64,000 nt of DNA from Neobacillus sp. PS3-40 (GCF_030915485.1 NZ_CP133266.1:3972001-4036000), one strand, 5' to 3'; numbered from the stretch's first letter, positions 8,028 through 17,970 are shown. The notes: generated by a model not told the origin, from the sequence alone. Made by a program: numbers and translations.

Positions 8028-9221
8028 ATGAAGTTTTTTCATACAGCTGATTGGCATTTGGGCAAGCTTGTTCAAGGTGTGTATATGACAGAAGATCAGC
8101 GCCATATACTCAAGGAACTTATAGTGGCAATTGAAGAGGAAAAGCCGGATGCTGTTATCATTGCTGGGGATTTGTACGATCGCGGGGTCCCGCCGACGGA
8201 AGCGGTCAATCTATTAGACGAGGTGCTTGAAACGATTGTCATTAAACTGAAGACACCGGTTATCGCTATTGCGGGTAATCATGATAGCCCAAGTCGTCTC
8301 CATTTTGCTAGTAAGATTATGAAGGCAAATGGTTGTCATATTATTGGGCAAATTTCAAAGGATATGGAACCGATTGTTTTAAAAGACGAGCATGGTGAGG
8401 TTCACTTTCATCTTGTCCCATATGCGGATCCAAGTATTGTACGGAATGTTTTTGAGGATGAGGAAATACGCACACATAATGATGCAATGAAAAAGATGAC
8501 CGAGACGATTGCAGCTAACATGAACCCTAAGGCGCGTCATGTATTGGTTGGACATGCCTTTGTTACACCGCACGGAGAACAACAGGATAATACCAGTGAT
8601 TCGGAACGCCCACTTGCAATTGGTGGTGCAGAACATGTGGATGCGATTCATTTTTCAAATTTTCATTATACGGCACTTGGCCACTTGCACCAGGCGCATT
8701 TCGTGCTCAATGAAACGATTCAATATTCTGGGTCACCACTCAAATACTCTATTTCTGAGGAACGACATAAAAAGGGCTATTATATTGTCGAGTTAGACGC
8801 ACAGGGTAATACATCCCTAGAAAAACGGTTGTTAACGCCACTTCGTGAGATGAGAACAGTTGAAGCGACCATGGAAGACCTTTTAAAACATCCAATAAAT
8901 GAGGATTACGTGTTTGTTCGTCTTTTAGATGTAACTCCGGTTCTATCGCCGATGGAAAAGGTGCGGTCCGTTTATCCGAATGCAATGCATGTTGAGCGAA
9001 ACATGCAACATCAGGCAGTAAAGGACGGTCAAGAAGGCACGCGAGTTGCACGACATAAAATGGATGACTTAACTCTTTTCAGAGCCTTTTATCAGGAAGT
9101 GAAAAATACAGCTGTAACAGAGGAAACAGAAGCTATTTTTACAGAAGTTCTTCAGGAACTAATGCAGGATGGAAATGATAAGTATAAGCTGGCCGCGAAA
9201 GAAATAGCTGCAACAAACTAA
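8028..9221 (+). CDS. sbcD: SbcD, phosphoesterase subunit of the SbcCD nuclease
   Basis: A 397-residue Mre11-type nuclease subunit. The calcineurin-like metal-binding motifs are intact: D8-W-H10, GDLYDRG (47-53), GNHD (83-86), GHAF (about 177) and GHLH (about 226). With SbcC it cleaves hairpins, palindromes and protein-blocked DNA ends. An AGGAGTGAGG site precedes the ATG. The sbcC gene follows after about 25 bases, so they form an operon. Length is normal for the family. Confidence 0.97.
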   Translation: MKFFHTADWHLGKLVQGVYMTEDQRHILKELIVAIEEEKPDAVIIAGDLYDRGVPPTEAVNLLDEVLETIVIKLKTPVIAIAGNHDSPSRLHFASKIMKANGCHIIGQISKDMEPIVLKDEHGEVHFHLVPYADPSIVRNVFEDEEIRTHNDAMKKMTETIAANMNPKARHVLVGHAFVTPHGEQQDNTSDSERPLAIGGAEHVDAIHFSNFHYTALGHLHQAHFVLNETIQYSGSPLKYSISEERHKKGYYIVELDAQGNTSLEKRLLTPLREMRTVEATMEDLLKHPINEDYVFVRLLDVTPVLSPMEKVRSVYPNAMHVERNMQHQAVKDGQEGTRVARHKMDDLTLFRAFYQEVKNTAVTEETEAIFTEVLQELMQDGNDKYKLAAKEIAATN

Positions 9222-9246
9222 GTCATTTAGGGAAGGAGTGAAAAGA

Positions 9247-12200
9247 ATGAGACCATTAAAAATTACCATGACAGCTTTTGGACCCTATAAAAATAGTGAA
9301 GTTATTGATTTCACAGAACTAAAGGATAACCGTTTATTTGTCGTTTCGGGAAATACAGGTGCAGGAAAGACGACGATTTTTGATGCCATCTGTTTCGCAC
9401 TTTATGGATCAGCAAGTGGCGAAGACCGTAGTGAACCGAAGTTTATGCGAAGTGATTTTGCTGATGATGATGTTCATACTTCAGTTGAGCTAGAGTTTGA
9501 ATTGCATAATCACTACTATCGCATTAAAAGGCAGCTTCCTCATGTGAAAAAGGGAAATAAAAGTGCTACTGGGGAACAATATGAATTTTATGAAAAAGCA
9601 AAAGGCCGTGAAGTGCCTTGTGTTGACAGGCAGATTGTTTCTGAAATAAACAAAAAAGTGGAGGAATTGGTAGGGCTAACGAAGGATCAGTTTAGCCAAA
9701 TTGTCATGCTGCCACAAGGGGAGTTTCGAAAGCTATTAACCTCACAAACAGAAAATAAAGAAGAGATTCTTCGTAAAATTTTCAAGACTGAGCCATATCG
9801 GTGGATCATCGATCGCCTGAAAGAAAAGAAGAAGCTTGCGGATGATGATTACAAATTAGAAGCTCAAACAAGAGACCGCTACATTAATGATATTCAGGCA
9901 ACTATCCCAAATCGAGAAGAGTCCAAGCTATTTGAGATCCTGGCACAACAACACTATAACACGAATCAGGTAATGACAGGCTTAGATGAAGAGATTATTT
10001 TTTATCAAAATGAAATCGTGAAAAATAAAGAGCAGGTAGAAGTAGCTGGCACTGCTTATAACCTAAAACTCGAGGAGTTCCACAAAGCAGAAGCATTAAA
10101 TGCCGAATTTCAAAAACTAGAGGATAAAGAGGGAAACCTTCGCATCCTGTCCGAACAGGTACCAATTTTTAAACGTAACGAAAAACAGCTTGAAAATGCT
10201 GAGAGAGCAAGTAAGATTGAAGCTTATGAAAAACAAGTGAATGAATGGCGTTTGGATGAAAGAGAGAAGAAGCAAAGGCTTATTGCTACACAAGGAGAAC
10301 AAAAAGAAGCGGTTACCGAGCTTCTGAATGCCCAAAAAGTTTATGAAGGTGAAGAGGGTAAGAAAGATGAACGCGCGGAAGTTGATCGGACTTTAGACCG
10401 TTACAATGACTTTTTACCGACGGTTAAGGAAATTGCTAGTAAGAAGGCCGAGCTTTTAGAGAATCACAAAGAAGTCCAAAGGGTAGCTAAAGAACTAGAT
10501 GCTCTCCAGAATAAAATAAAAGATGAAAAATCCTTAAAGGTTCAACTTGGTAATGACATTAAGGCGATTGAGAAGGCAGTTGACCAATTAGCTGACAAGC
10601 AGCAAAAATTAACGGACATGCGTGAACGGGTCCGTGTTTTGCAGGACTATTTAGGAACGAATAAAAAACAAGTTGAGCTTGAGCAAGAATTCAAGCTAAA
10701 AGAGACAGACTATCAAGTAATTCGGAAGCAGTATGAACAACTTGAGGGATCTTGGGTGAGCGGCCAAGCTAGTATTCTAGCTACCCATTTACATGATGGA
10801 AAACCCTGCCCGGTTTGTGGAAGTAGTGAACACCCAAATAAGGCGTTGGGACAGGATACTGTGCCGACCAAGGATGAGCTTGAGGCAGTTAAAAAAGAAT
10901 TAGATAGTAAGGATAATGCTTATCGGGACACTGTTGCCAAGTTGAATACCAATAAGGAGCAACTAGAAGCGAAGGCTGCCGAAGTTGCTGCAATTGGTGT
11001 GTTGGTACAAAATGTGCAACTTGCATATGAGCAGTTAGTCGAAGAGGGAAAAGGACTTAAGAAGGATGTTGAAGCATTAGGGAAAGAGAAGGTCAACCTA
11101 GATAAGTTAAGAGGGGATCTTGAAAAGAAGGAAAAAGAGTTAGATCAATTTGAAATGAAACAAGAGGTTCAGGCAAATTCCTATCAACAGCAATGCACAG
11201 CTTTTGAAACGAAAAAGGCAGTCTACGAAGTAGAGGTAAGTCGTATTCCTGAAGAAATTAGAGTTCTAGCTGTAATAGAGCAGAAAATAACTGAAACGAA
11301 ATCTTTAAAAATGAAGCTGGAAAAGGCGTGGGAGACTGCTCAAAACCAGTTGCAGTTGGCAAGAGAAGCGGAAACGAAAGCGACTGCAAATATGTCTAAT
11401 GCAACCAGTCAATTGGAAGAAAGTAGTAGTAAGAAGGAAAGATCAGAGAAGCAGTTTTTAGAAGCATTACTTCATGCTGATTTTTCAACTGAGGAAATTT
11501 ACCATCAGGCGAAAATGTCTGAAATGGATCGGCAGAAATTAAAAGCTGCTATCGATGATTTCTATACTAGTCTTGAAACCCTAAAAACACAGGTAAAAGA
11601 ACTTCAAGAAGTTTTGAAGGGAAAATCGAGAGCAGACATCGTGGTACTTAAGTCGGAATGTGATAAATTTAAAACCACATACGAGCTTGCACAAGAGCTA
11701 GTAAGAAAATCCGAGCAGTATCTGCACCAAGCAGAAGAATTGAAAGAGAAGATTTTAGCTGCAGAGAAAAGTGTTGCTGATTTAGAGAAACAGCTAAATA
11801 TTATTGCAGATTTGTATGATGTTGTTAGAGGTCAGAACAGTAGTAAAGTCTCATTTGAACGGTATTTACAAATCGAATATCTTGAGCAAATTATCATTGC
11901 CGCAAATGAACGTTTGAAGCATCTCTCGAATGGTCAATTTTTATTAATGCGCAGCGATCGTCAGGAAAGTCGCGGTAAGCAAAGTGGTCTTGGCCTTGAT
12001 GTATTTGATGCATACACAGGGCAAACCCGTGATGTGAAAACATTATCAGGTGGAGAAAAGTTTAATGCATCCTTATGCCTAGCACTTGGAATGGCCGATG
12101 TAATCCAAAGTTTCCAAGGTGGCGTTTCAATCGATACGATGTTTATTGATGAAGGATTTGGCTCATTGGATGAAGAGTCATTGAACAAAGCCATCGATAC

Positions 12201-12339
12201 CTTGATCGATCTACAACAATCAGGCCGCATGATCGGCGTCATCTCACATGTGCAAGAGCTAAAGAACATAATTCCAGCTATTTTAGAAGTTAAAAAGACC
12301 AAAGAAGGCTATAGTGAAACAGAGTTCGTTATAAAATAA
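9247..12339 (+). CDS. sbcC: SbcC, SMC-like ATPase subunit of the SbcCD nuclease
   Basis: A 1030-residue Rad50-type ATPase. Walker A is GNTGAGKT (35-42); the zinc hook CPVC lies at 521-524 in the middle of two long coiled-coil arms; the LSGGE signature is near residue 933 and Walker B with the FIDEGFGSLD motif near 964. I choose the ATG at 9247 (GGAAGGAG 6-7 bases upstream) over an in-frame GTG at 9238 that overlaps the ribosome site. It partners SbcD, encoded directly upstream, in processing hairpin and blocked DNA ends. Confidence 0.97.
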   Translation: MRPLKITMTAFGPYKNSEVIDFTELKDNRLFVVSGNTGAGKTTIFDAICFALYGSASGEDRSEPKFMRSDFADDDVHTSVELEFELHNHYYRIKRQLPHVKKGNKSATGEQYEFYEKAKGREVPCVDRQIVSEINKKVEELVGLTKDQFSQIVMLPQGEFRKLLTSQTENKEEILRKIFKTEPYRWIIDRLKEKKKLADDDYKLEAQTRDRYINDIQATIPNREESKLFEILAQQHYNTNQVMTGLDEEIIFYQNEIVKNKEQVEVAGTAYNLKLEEFHKAEALNAEFQKLEDKEGNLRILSEQVPIFKRNEKQLENAERASKIEAYEKQVNEWRLDEREKKQRLIATQGEQKEAVTELLNAQKVYEGEEGKKDERAEVDRTLDRYNDFLPTVKEIASKKAELLENHKEVQRVAKELDALQNKIKDEKSLKVQLGNDIKAIEKAVDQLADKQQKLTDMRERVRVLQDYLGTNKKQVELEQEFKLKETDYQVIRKQYEQLEGSWVSGQASILATHLHDGKPCPVCGSSEHPNKALGQDTVPTKDELEAVKKELDSKDNAYRDTVAKLNTNKEQLEAKAAEVAAIGVLVQNVQLAYEQLVEEGKGLKKDVEALGKEKVNLDKLRGDLEKKEKELDQFEMKQEVQANSYQQQCTAFETKKAVYEVEVSRIPEEIRVLAVIEQKITETKSLKMKLEKAWETAQNQLQLAREAETKATANMSNATSQLEESSSKKERSEKQFLEALLHADFSTEEIYHQAKMSEMDRQKLKAAIDDFYTSLETLKTQVKELQEVLKGKSRADIVVLKSECDKFKTTYELAQELVRKSEQYLHQAEELKEKILAAEKSVADLEKQLNIIADLYDVVRGQNSSKVSFERYLQIEYLEQIIIAANERLKHLSNGQFLLMRSDRQESRGKQSGLGLDVFDAYTGQTRDVKTLSGGEKFNASLCLALGMADVIQSFQGGVSIDTMFIDEGFGSLDEESLNKAIDTLIDLQQSGRMIGVISHVQELKNIIPAILEVKKTKEGYSETEFVIK

Positions 12340-12445
12340 TGAGTTGTAAAAGACAATATTCCAGGAAAGCCTTAATTTTAAAATGAAAATTTGGTTGACT
12401 TTATTAGATTACATGTGTACTGTAAATATTAAATTAATAGGAAGA

Positions 12446-12532
12446 CCACTAGGGGAGCCATTTTATGGCTGAGACAGGAGTTATCTTGGACCCTTTGAAC
12501 CTGATCTAGTTCATACTAGCGTAGGAAAGTGG
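12446..12532 (+). promoter_or_regulatory. TPP (THI-box) riboswitch
   Basis: The conserved blocks are present in order: the closing stem CCACT...AAGTGG, AGGGGAGCC, GGCTGAGACAGGAG, the GACCCTTTGAACCTGATC core and the final GCGTAGGAAAGTGG. This is the thiamine pyrophosphate aptamer. It sits between sbcC and tenA and is followed by a terminator hairpin, so high TPP should stop transcription of tenA-ykoEDC. Confidence 0.97.
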
Positions 12533-12563
12533 AGTTTGTGTATGGATAAATATACTTATTCGA

Positions 12564-12590
12564 CCGCTCCATTTATGGGGCGGTTTTTTT
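12564..12590 (+). terminator. riboswitch-controlled terminator
   Basis: CCGCTCCAT and ATGGGGCGG pair (one G-U) and are followed by TTTTTTT. It lies about 30 bases after the TPP aptamer and 65 bases before tenA, the usual place for the expression platform. Confidence 0.9.
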
Positions 12591-12654
12591 CGTTTTAACA
12601 TTTAGTTGCTCCCTATAGTGTCTTCCCATTATAACCAATAAGGAGGCATAATTT

Positions 12655-13338
12655 ATGAGTTTTTCAGCAGAACTAAGAAAAGAAGCAAACCCCGTCTTTG
12701 ATGCGATTTTTGAACATCCTTTTGTGCAAGGAATTGCCAATGGAGAATTAATGAAGGAACAATTAATTCATTATGTTAAACAGGACTTTGAATATTTAAA
12801 TTCCTTTATCAGAATCTATGGATTAGCGGTTTCAAAGTGTGAAAATCGTAAAGATATGGATATGTTTAATCAGCAAATTTCATTTATATTAAACAGCGAA
12901 ATTCATCCACATAATAATTTTTGTCAAGTAGCAGTTGTTCCATATGAAGAATTACAAGGGTTTCCGTTATCTCCCTCTTCACTGCATTACACACGTCATA
13001 TGCTTACAGTTGCTCACGAAGGAACATTAGGAGAAATTTTAGCTGTCTTATTACCATGTCCGTGGACGTATTGGGAAATAGGGAAAAGATTGATAGATGA
13101 GACTAATCTAGATAGCTCTCATCCATTTTATGATTGGATCAGTTTTTATGGCAATCGTACAGATTCCATTACAACTAAATTTTGTGCACGTATCGATGAG
13201 TGGGCAAAGAAAGCAACAGAGAGAGAAAAAGAAAAGATGAAAGAACATTTCTTAATAAGTTGTCAGCTAGAATATATGTTTTGGGATATGGCTTATAAAC
13301 TTGAAGAATGGCCTGTGAAAATGGAGGTAGTGAAATAA
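12655..13338 (+). CDS. tenA: TenA-family thiaminase II (aminopyrimidine aminohydrolase)
   Basis: A 227-residue TenA protein. The catalytic cysteine is in place (C135 in LPCPWTYWE), together with the QDFEYL segment (about 43-48) and the C-terminal glutamate in CQLEYMFWDMAY. The family hydrolyses degraded thiamine pyrimidines (aminomethyl-HMP) to HMP for salvage. It is the first gene behind the TPP riboswitch, and its stop codon abuts the start of ykoE, so the enzyme and the transporter are co-expressed. In B. subtilis the ykoEDC transporter is accompanied by ykoF instead. Confidence 0.95.
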   Translation: MSFSAELRKEANPVFDAIFEHPFVQGIANGELMKEQLIHYVKQDFEYLNSFIRIYGLAVSKCENRKDMDMFNQQISFILNSEIHPHNNFCQVAVVPYEELQGFPLSPSSLHYTRHMLTVAHEGTLGEILAVLLPCPWTYWEIGKRLIDETNLDSSHPFYDWISFYGNRTDSITTKFCARIDEWAKKATEREKEKMKEHFLISCQLEYMFWDMAYKLEEWPVKMEVVK

Positions 13339-13934
13339 TGACTTGGAAGATGAAAGAAATAGTACTTACTGTAATTCTAGCAGTGGCTTGCGGAGTTATC
13401 TATTTAGGATGGTCTACTCTTTGGATTCCGATTTCCGCCATTGTGGGTCCGATGGGTGCAGGTTTTATGTTTGGAATTTGGGTGATTGCTAGTCCAATAG
13501 TAGCGTATATTATCCGAAAACCGGGTGCCGCGCTTATTGCCGAGGTTGCTGCAGCAGCTGTAGAGTTGTTAACGGGAAGTCATTTTGGTCTAACTGCCCT
13601 GTTAGTTGGTGTCTTTCAAGGGATTGGTTCAGAATTTGCATTCGCGCTATTTAGATATAAGCGCTACAACCTATTTACTTTAATGCTATCAGGGGCTCTT
13701 GCAGGAGTTGGAAGTATGATCTATAACTTAATTGCCAACGGTTTTGGATTTTATACGACAGATGTATTTTTAATTACGTTAGGAATTCATGTAATAAGTG
13801 GAGCTATTCTCGGTGGTTGGTTAGCCAAAGTAGTAGTGGATTCACACGCTAAAACAGGTGTTTTAGAACAATATGAAATTATGAAAGAAAAAAGAAAAAG
13901 GGAAAACGTAAACGTAAATGTTTCTGGGATGTAA
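13338..13934 (+). CDS. ykoE: YkoE, substrate-binding (S) component of a thiamine/HMP ECF transporter
   Basis: A 198-residue membrane protein with five or six hydrophobic segments and the GPMGAGFMFG and GSHFGLTALLVGVFQGIGSE blocks typical of YkoE. The ATG at 13338 follows GGAGG by 10 bases and touches the tenA stop; an upstream in-frame ATG at 13308 lies inside tenA. It is predicted to bind the thiamine precursor and to assemble with the YkoD ATPase and YkoC. Control is by the TPP riboswitch. Confidence 0.92.
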   Translation: MTWKMKEIVLTVILAVACGVIYLGWSTLWIPISAIVGPMGAGFMFGIWVIASPIVAYIIRKPGAALIAEVAAAAVELLTGSHFGLTALLVGVFQGIGSEFAFALFRYKRYNLFTLMLSGALAGVGSMIYNLIANGFGFYTTDVFLITLGIHVISGAILGGWLAKVVVDSHAKTGVLEQYEIMKEKRKRENVNVNVSGM

Positions 13935-15501
13935 TGATTTATCTATTCGCTTTTATAATCGTTCAGAAAAAATACTTAGAAATATTACTTTATCCATAAA
14001 TAAAGGAGAGAAAGTATTAATACTAGGGCCAAGTGGGAGTGGGAAATCTACTTTGATTTCCGCTCTTGCAGGTATTATCCCTGAGCATGTTGAGGCAGAG
14101 GTAAGTGGTGAAATATTCCTCAGGAAAAATTCCGGTGTAATGTTTCAAGATCCTGATTCTCAATTTTGCATGCTCCATGTAGGCGAAGAAATTGCGTTTA
14201 GTCTCGAAAACCGATCTATTTCGCGAAGAGATATGGACAAAATGATTGCTGACTTAATGGCTAAAGTAGGGCTAAAGGTAGATAAGAAAATGCCAATTGA
14301 AACACTATCAGGTGGTATGAAACAAAGATTGGCTTTAGCTTGTTTATTAGCATTAGAACCAGAAGTATTGTTCTTTGATGAACCAACAGCCCAATTAGAT
14401 CCTACATGCAGGAATGAGATTTTTAAATTATTGAATCACATAGCTGAAAAATCAAACCAAACAATGGTAATTGTAGAACATGTTCTTGATGGCTGCATCG
14501 AATGGATGGATCGGATCATTATAATAAATAAAAGTGGAATCGTTATTGGGGATGGAAAGCCAGAAGAGATTCTGCTGAAATTTAAAGACCAAGTAAGGGA
14601 AGCTGGTATTTGGCAGCCTAAGTTATTTCCAGAAAAATGGTCAGAAGTTGTTCGTAATGCCTCACACCCATTATCAATTAAACTTTCCGAAATGGCAGAA
14701 ATGAAGTCAATAATAAAAAAGAAAGAATACCAAAAAGAAGATGTTATTATCAGCACCGAAAATGTTGAAATAGGCTATGGGAAGAAGACAATAGTAAGTG
14801 ACATTAATATCGAAATACATAAAGGAGAATGGATTTCGATTGTTGGTGAAAATGGAAGTGGGAAAAGCACCTTCTTAAAAAGTCTTATCCACTTGGAGCC
14901 AATTAAAAAAGGCAAAATTCACTTTCAAAATACTGAACTAAAAAAATGGTCAGATCGTGAATTATTTAAAAAAGCGGGTTTTGTTTTTCAAAATCCAGAA
15001 CTTCAATTTATAGCGGATACTGTATTTGAGGAAATTGCCTTTGGCGGACGACAAAGAAATTGGCCAGAAGATCTAATTACTACTAAAACAAAACAATTAC
15101 TACAAGAATTTGGCTTGGAATCTTATCACAATGCGCACCCATTTACGTTAAGCTTAGGACAAAAACGGCGGTTAAGTGTTGCGACCATGTTATTGTTTGA
15201 CCAAGATTTATTGTTGCTTGATGAACCAACATTCGGTCAAGATGAAAAAACAGCCAGAGAACTTATAAAACGCCTAAAGGAGAGACAAGAACAGGGAACA
15301 ACGATTGTAATGGTAACGCATGATATGGATTTAGTTGATAATTTTTCAGATCAAGTCATTCTTTTTAACAAGGGAAGAGTGACATATCAAGGGACACCTT
15401 ATCAGTTATTTTCTGATCAAAATATTTTACGTGAAAGTGCGTTAATTCCACCACTCCATTACCAGTTGATGCATGCGCGCAAGGAGAGTGTTTTTGTATG
15501 A
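13918..15501 (+). CDS. ykoD: YkoD, double ATP-binding subunit of the ECF transporter
   Basis: A 527-residue protein made of two fused ABC ATPase domains. Domain 1 has Walker A GPSGSGKST (37-45), signature LSGGMKQR and Walker B LFFDEPT. Domain 2 has GENGSGKST (about 310-318), a variant signature LSLGQKRR and LLLDEPT. It overlaps the end of ykoE by 17 bases and the start of ykoC by 4, showing tight coupling. It powers uptake through YkoE and YkoC. The non-canonical second signature is common in ECF ATPases. Confidence 0.94.
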   Translation: MFLGCNDLSIRFYNRSEKILRNITLSINKGEKVLILGPSGSGKSTLISALAGIIPEHVEAEVSGEIFLRKNSGVMFQDPDSQFCMLHVGEEIAFSLENRSISRRDMDKMIADLMAKVGLKVDKKMPIETLSGGMKQRLALACLLALEPEVLFFDEPTAQLDPTCRNEIFKLLNHIAEKSNQTMVIVEHVLDGCIEWMDRIIIINKSGIVIGDGKPEEILLKFKDQVREAGIWQPKLFPEKWSEVVRNASHPLSIKLSEMAEMKSIIKKKEYQKEDVIISTENVEIGYGKKTIVSDINIEIHKGEWISIVGENGSGKSTFLKSLIHLEPIKKGKIHFQNTELKKWSDRELFKKAGFVFQNPELQFIADTVFEEIAFGGRQRNWPEDLITTKTKQLLQEFGLESYHNAHPFTLSLGQKRRLSVATMLLFDQDLLLLDEPTFGQDEKTARELIKRLKERQEQGTTIVMVTHDMDLVDNFSDQVILFNKGRVTYQGTPYQLFSDQNILRESALIPPLHYQLMHARKESVFV

Positions 15502-16235
15502 AGGCTAACCATTCATTCCTTGCTTCTCTAAATCCTTCTTGTAAGTTACTCTCTCATTTTTTAGTTATGTTTCTATTGATGACAATTTCAAATCCAAAAT
15601 TGACTTTTTTGATATGGTTACTTGCTGTATTGATTGGTATTTTTTTAGGCGGATGGAGAATTACTTACCTATTTAAAAGGCTTTTGCCTTACTTGGGATT
15701 TTTTATTCTTGTTTTTTGGATGATGGCAGCTTTTGGAGAAGGGGGAAAAACAATTTGGCAATGGGCCTGGTTTCATATTACTGAGGAGAGCATGAATCAT
15801 GGTTTAACAATAGCTTTGCGGATGTTAGGGTTTGTAACGTATGGATTATTATTCACCTCTACAACTGATTTAACTTTGTTCATTATGAGTTTAATTCATC
15901 AATGTAAGCTATCACCAAAATGGGCGTACGGACTATTAGCAGGATTCCGCTTTATCCCACTATTCCAATCTGAACTAAACCAAATGAAGACCGCTCATAA
16001 GATCAGAGGCTACAAGCAAAATAATAGTTGGAAAGCTTTTATGAGGTACTCTTTACCACTGTTTACTCAAGGTATACGAAAATCAGAACGAATTGCAATA
16101 GCAATGGAAGCACGTGGATTTACGGGTACAAGAGATAGAACTTATTATCAAACAACTAAAATATTAACAAAGGATTTGGTCTATTTATTCTCTTTGTTCA
16201 TTGTTGTACTAGGGATTCTTATTTTTATTAAATGA
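15498..16235 (+). CDS. ykoC: YkoC, transmembrane (T) component of the ECF transporter
   Basis: A 245-residue EcfT-type membrane protein with about five hydrophobic segments. The coupling motif near the C-terminus is visible as IAIAMEARGF (the A-R-G motif that contacts the ATPase). The ATG overlaps the ykoD stop by 4 bases. It completes the riboswitch-controlled thiamine-precursor importer. Confidence 0.93.
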   Translation: MKANHSFLASLNPSCKLLSHFLVMFLLMTISNPKLTFLIWLLAVLIGIFLGGWRITYLFKRLLPYLGFFILVFWMMAAFGEGGKTIWQWAWFHITEESMNHGLTIALRMLGFVTYGLLFTSTTDLTLFIMSLIHQCKLSPKWAYGLLAGFRFIPLFQSELNQMKTAHKIRGYKQNNSWKAFMRYSLPLFTQGIRKSERIAIAMEARGFTGTRDRTYYQTTKILTKDLVYLFSLFIVVLGILIFIK

Positions 16236-16336
16236 AGTGGGAGTTGGGGATATCTTCAATGTGAATTCAATAAATCCTCAGTTTGATTAACCGAGGTGAA
16301 CAGTATCAAAAGTAAATTAGTTTTTTATTTGGAAAT

Positions 16337-16552
16337 TGGTCATCTAAAAATATATGACCAATTTCAGTAAGTGAATTAGAGAAAAGGTCTTCATACGGGT
16401 GATGAAGGCCCAAAATCAGTAAGTGGAAGAGGAAAAGGGCCTTCATACAGGTGATGATGGCCCAAAATCAGTAAGTGGAAGAGGAAAAGGGCCTTCATAC
16501 AGGTGATGAAGGCCCAAACTCAGTAAATGGTAGAGGAAAAAGGCCTTCATAC
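16337..16552. repeat. 52-bp tandem hairpin repeats, left part of array
   Basis: Units start at 16386, 16438, 16490 and 16542, an exact 52-bp period, preceded by a diverged unit from about 16337. Each unit holds an inverted repeat (GGGCCTTCAT, 7-base loop ACAGGTG, ATGAAGGCCC) and a spacer ending AAGTGGAAGAGGAAAA. In the diverged unit the stem is changed on both sides (GGTCAT with ATGACC), which suggests the fold is kept. 52 is not a multiple of three, so the array is not coding. The IS element interrupts the last unit. Confidence 0.9.
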
Positions 16553-16645
16553 AGTCAAGTCCATTTAATTGTGTAAAAGTGTAAACAATGATTTTCAACT
16601 TATAAAAAAGAATTCGTAAAGTGAGCTACATTTATTTAAAATTTA

Positions 16646-16740
16646 CATTGAGGAGCGGGCATGATAGCCTGGAGGGCAAGCCAGGTGTTGTTAGACGCCT
16701 GGCTTCCTGGCTTTCCATCATGCCCAGTGGAGGCTCAATG
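16646..16740. repeat. long imperfect palindrome inside the IS, after the transposase
   Basis: CATTGAG/CTCAATG, GGGCATGAT/ATCATGCCC and AGCCAGG/CCTGGCT pair in nested order around a short loop near 16690. The fold lies between the transposase stop and the left end of the element. It has no T-run, so it is not a simple terminator. Confidence 0.65.
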
Positions 16741-16788
16741 TCAATTTGAAATTAGGCCTTTCCACTCTTTTAGGATAGAGTGTTATTA

Positions 16789-17970
16789 TTATTTTTCTTT
16801 TGTTTTCTTAAGATAAGGAACATTATTTTTATTCCAATCTTCTTCAATATCTATTAATACTGAACCAATAATCCTGATAGCCGACTGATCATTCGTAAAG
16901 ATCCGAATAACTTTTTCTCTTCTGCGAACCTCTTGGTTTAAGCGTTCAAGCATGTTCGTTGTGCGTAAGTGTTTATGATACTGGACCGGGTGGGAATGAA
17001 ATTGGATAGCGTCTTCAAACCCATTTTCTAAAGTTTCAATCGCTTTTGAAAAGCCTTTCGTATCTTGATACTTCTCTACAAAACGATTTTTCAATTCCCT
17101 TACAACATCTATATCTGAGTTTTGAAAAAGGTCCTTCAGTTCTTGACGAGCTTCGGCAGTACCTTTCTTTGGCAGGGTATCCATGATGTTTCTTAAAAAA
17201 TGAACACTACACCTCTGCCAAGAAGTGCCTAAGAATGATTCTTTAATGGATGTGACTAAGCCGCCATGAGCATCAGAAATCACCAACTTAGGGGATTGAA
17301 GTCCTCTGGACTTTAAATACTCAAAGAAGGATGTCCAGCTATCAGTGGATTCAGTGTGATTGACTTTTAGGCCAATAATCTCTCTGTGTCCACTTTCACT
17401 TACCCCAATGGCAATATGAACACTTTTAGAAACTACTTTATTGTTCTCACGAACTTTAATGTACATGGCATCTACGTAAATATACGGGTAGTAATGCACG
17501 TTAAGTGGACGGTTTCTCCAGTCGTTAATTATTGGGTCTACTGTTTTGATGAGATTGGAAACAAGTGATTTAGATACACTTGTCCCACATAATTCTTCTA
17601 CAATTTTAGTCACTTTACGTGTAGAAACACCATTCACAACCATTTCAATCATGGAAAGGATAAGTGCTTGGTCGCAGCGTTTGTATTTTTCAAAGATAGT
17701 TGTAGAGAATTCACCGTCCCTAGTACGAGGAACCTTTAACTTTAGAGATCCAACACCAGTAATGAGCTCACGCTCATAAAAACCATTTCTGTAGCCTCTG
17801 CGTTCTTCTGTTCTTTCATGGGAAAGAGCATTAATATATTCGTCTCTTTCTTTCTCCATTAAGGAATTCAAAATAAGAGATAATGAAGCTTTCACAGGTG
17901 ATTCTAGAGAGCTGCTTTCAATTTTCCCTTTGAGATCTTCTAAATTTATAGTAATATTGATTTGGGTCAT
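16789..17970 (-). CDS. IS256-family (MULE-type) transposase
   Basis: A DDE transposase of about 393 residues (395 from the first of three consecutive ATGs; the third, at 17970, has GGAGG at 8 bases). The catalytic aspartates lie in YVDAMYIKVR and VISDAHGGL, and the later glutamate region in TTNMLERLNQEVRRR. The SVHIAIGVSESGHREIIG block and the RCSVHFLRN motif are characteristic of the family. The frame is intact from start to stop and the ends are preserved, so the element may still be active. Confidence 0.95.
   Translation of the reverse strand: MTQINITINLEDLKGKIESSSLESPVKASLSLILNSLMEKERDEYINALSHERTEERRGYRNGFYERELITGVGSLKLKVPRTRDGEFSTTIFEKYKRCDQALILSMIEMVVNGVSTRKVTKIVEELCGTSVSKSLVSNLIKTVDPIINDWRNRPLNVHYYPYIYVDAMYIKVRENNKVVSKSVHIAIGVSESGHREIIGLKVNHTESTDSWTSFFEYLKSRGLQSPKLVISDAHGGLVTSIKESFLGTSWQRCSVHFLRNIMDTLPKKGTAEARQELKDLFQNSDIDVVRELKNRFVEKYQDTKGFSKAIETLENGFEDAIQFHSHPVQYHKHLRTTNMLERLNQEVRRREKVIRIFTNDQSAIRIIGSVLIDIEEDWNKNNVPYLKKTKEK

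Noticed and set aside
8379-9051. Several 80-100 codon frames opposite or inside sbcD
   Set aside because: They overlap a gene with intact catalytic motifs and lack ribosome sites.
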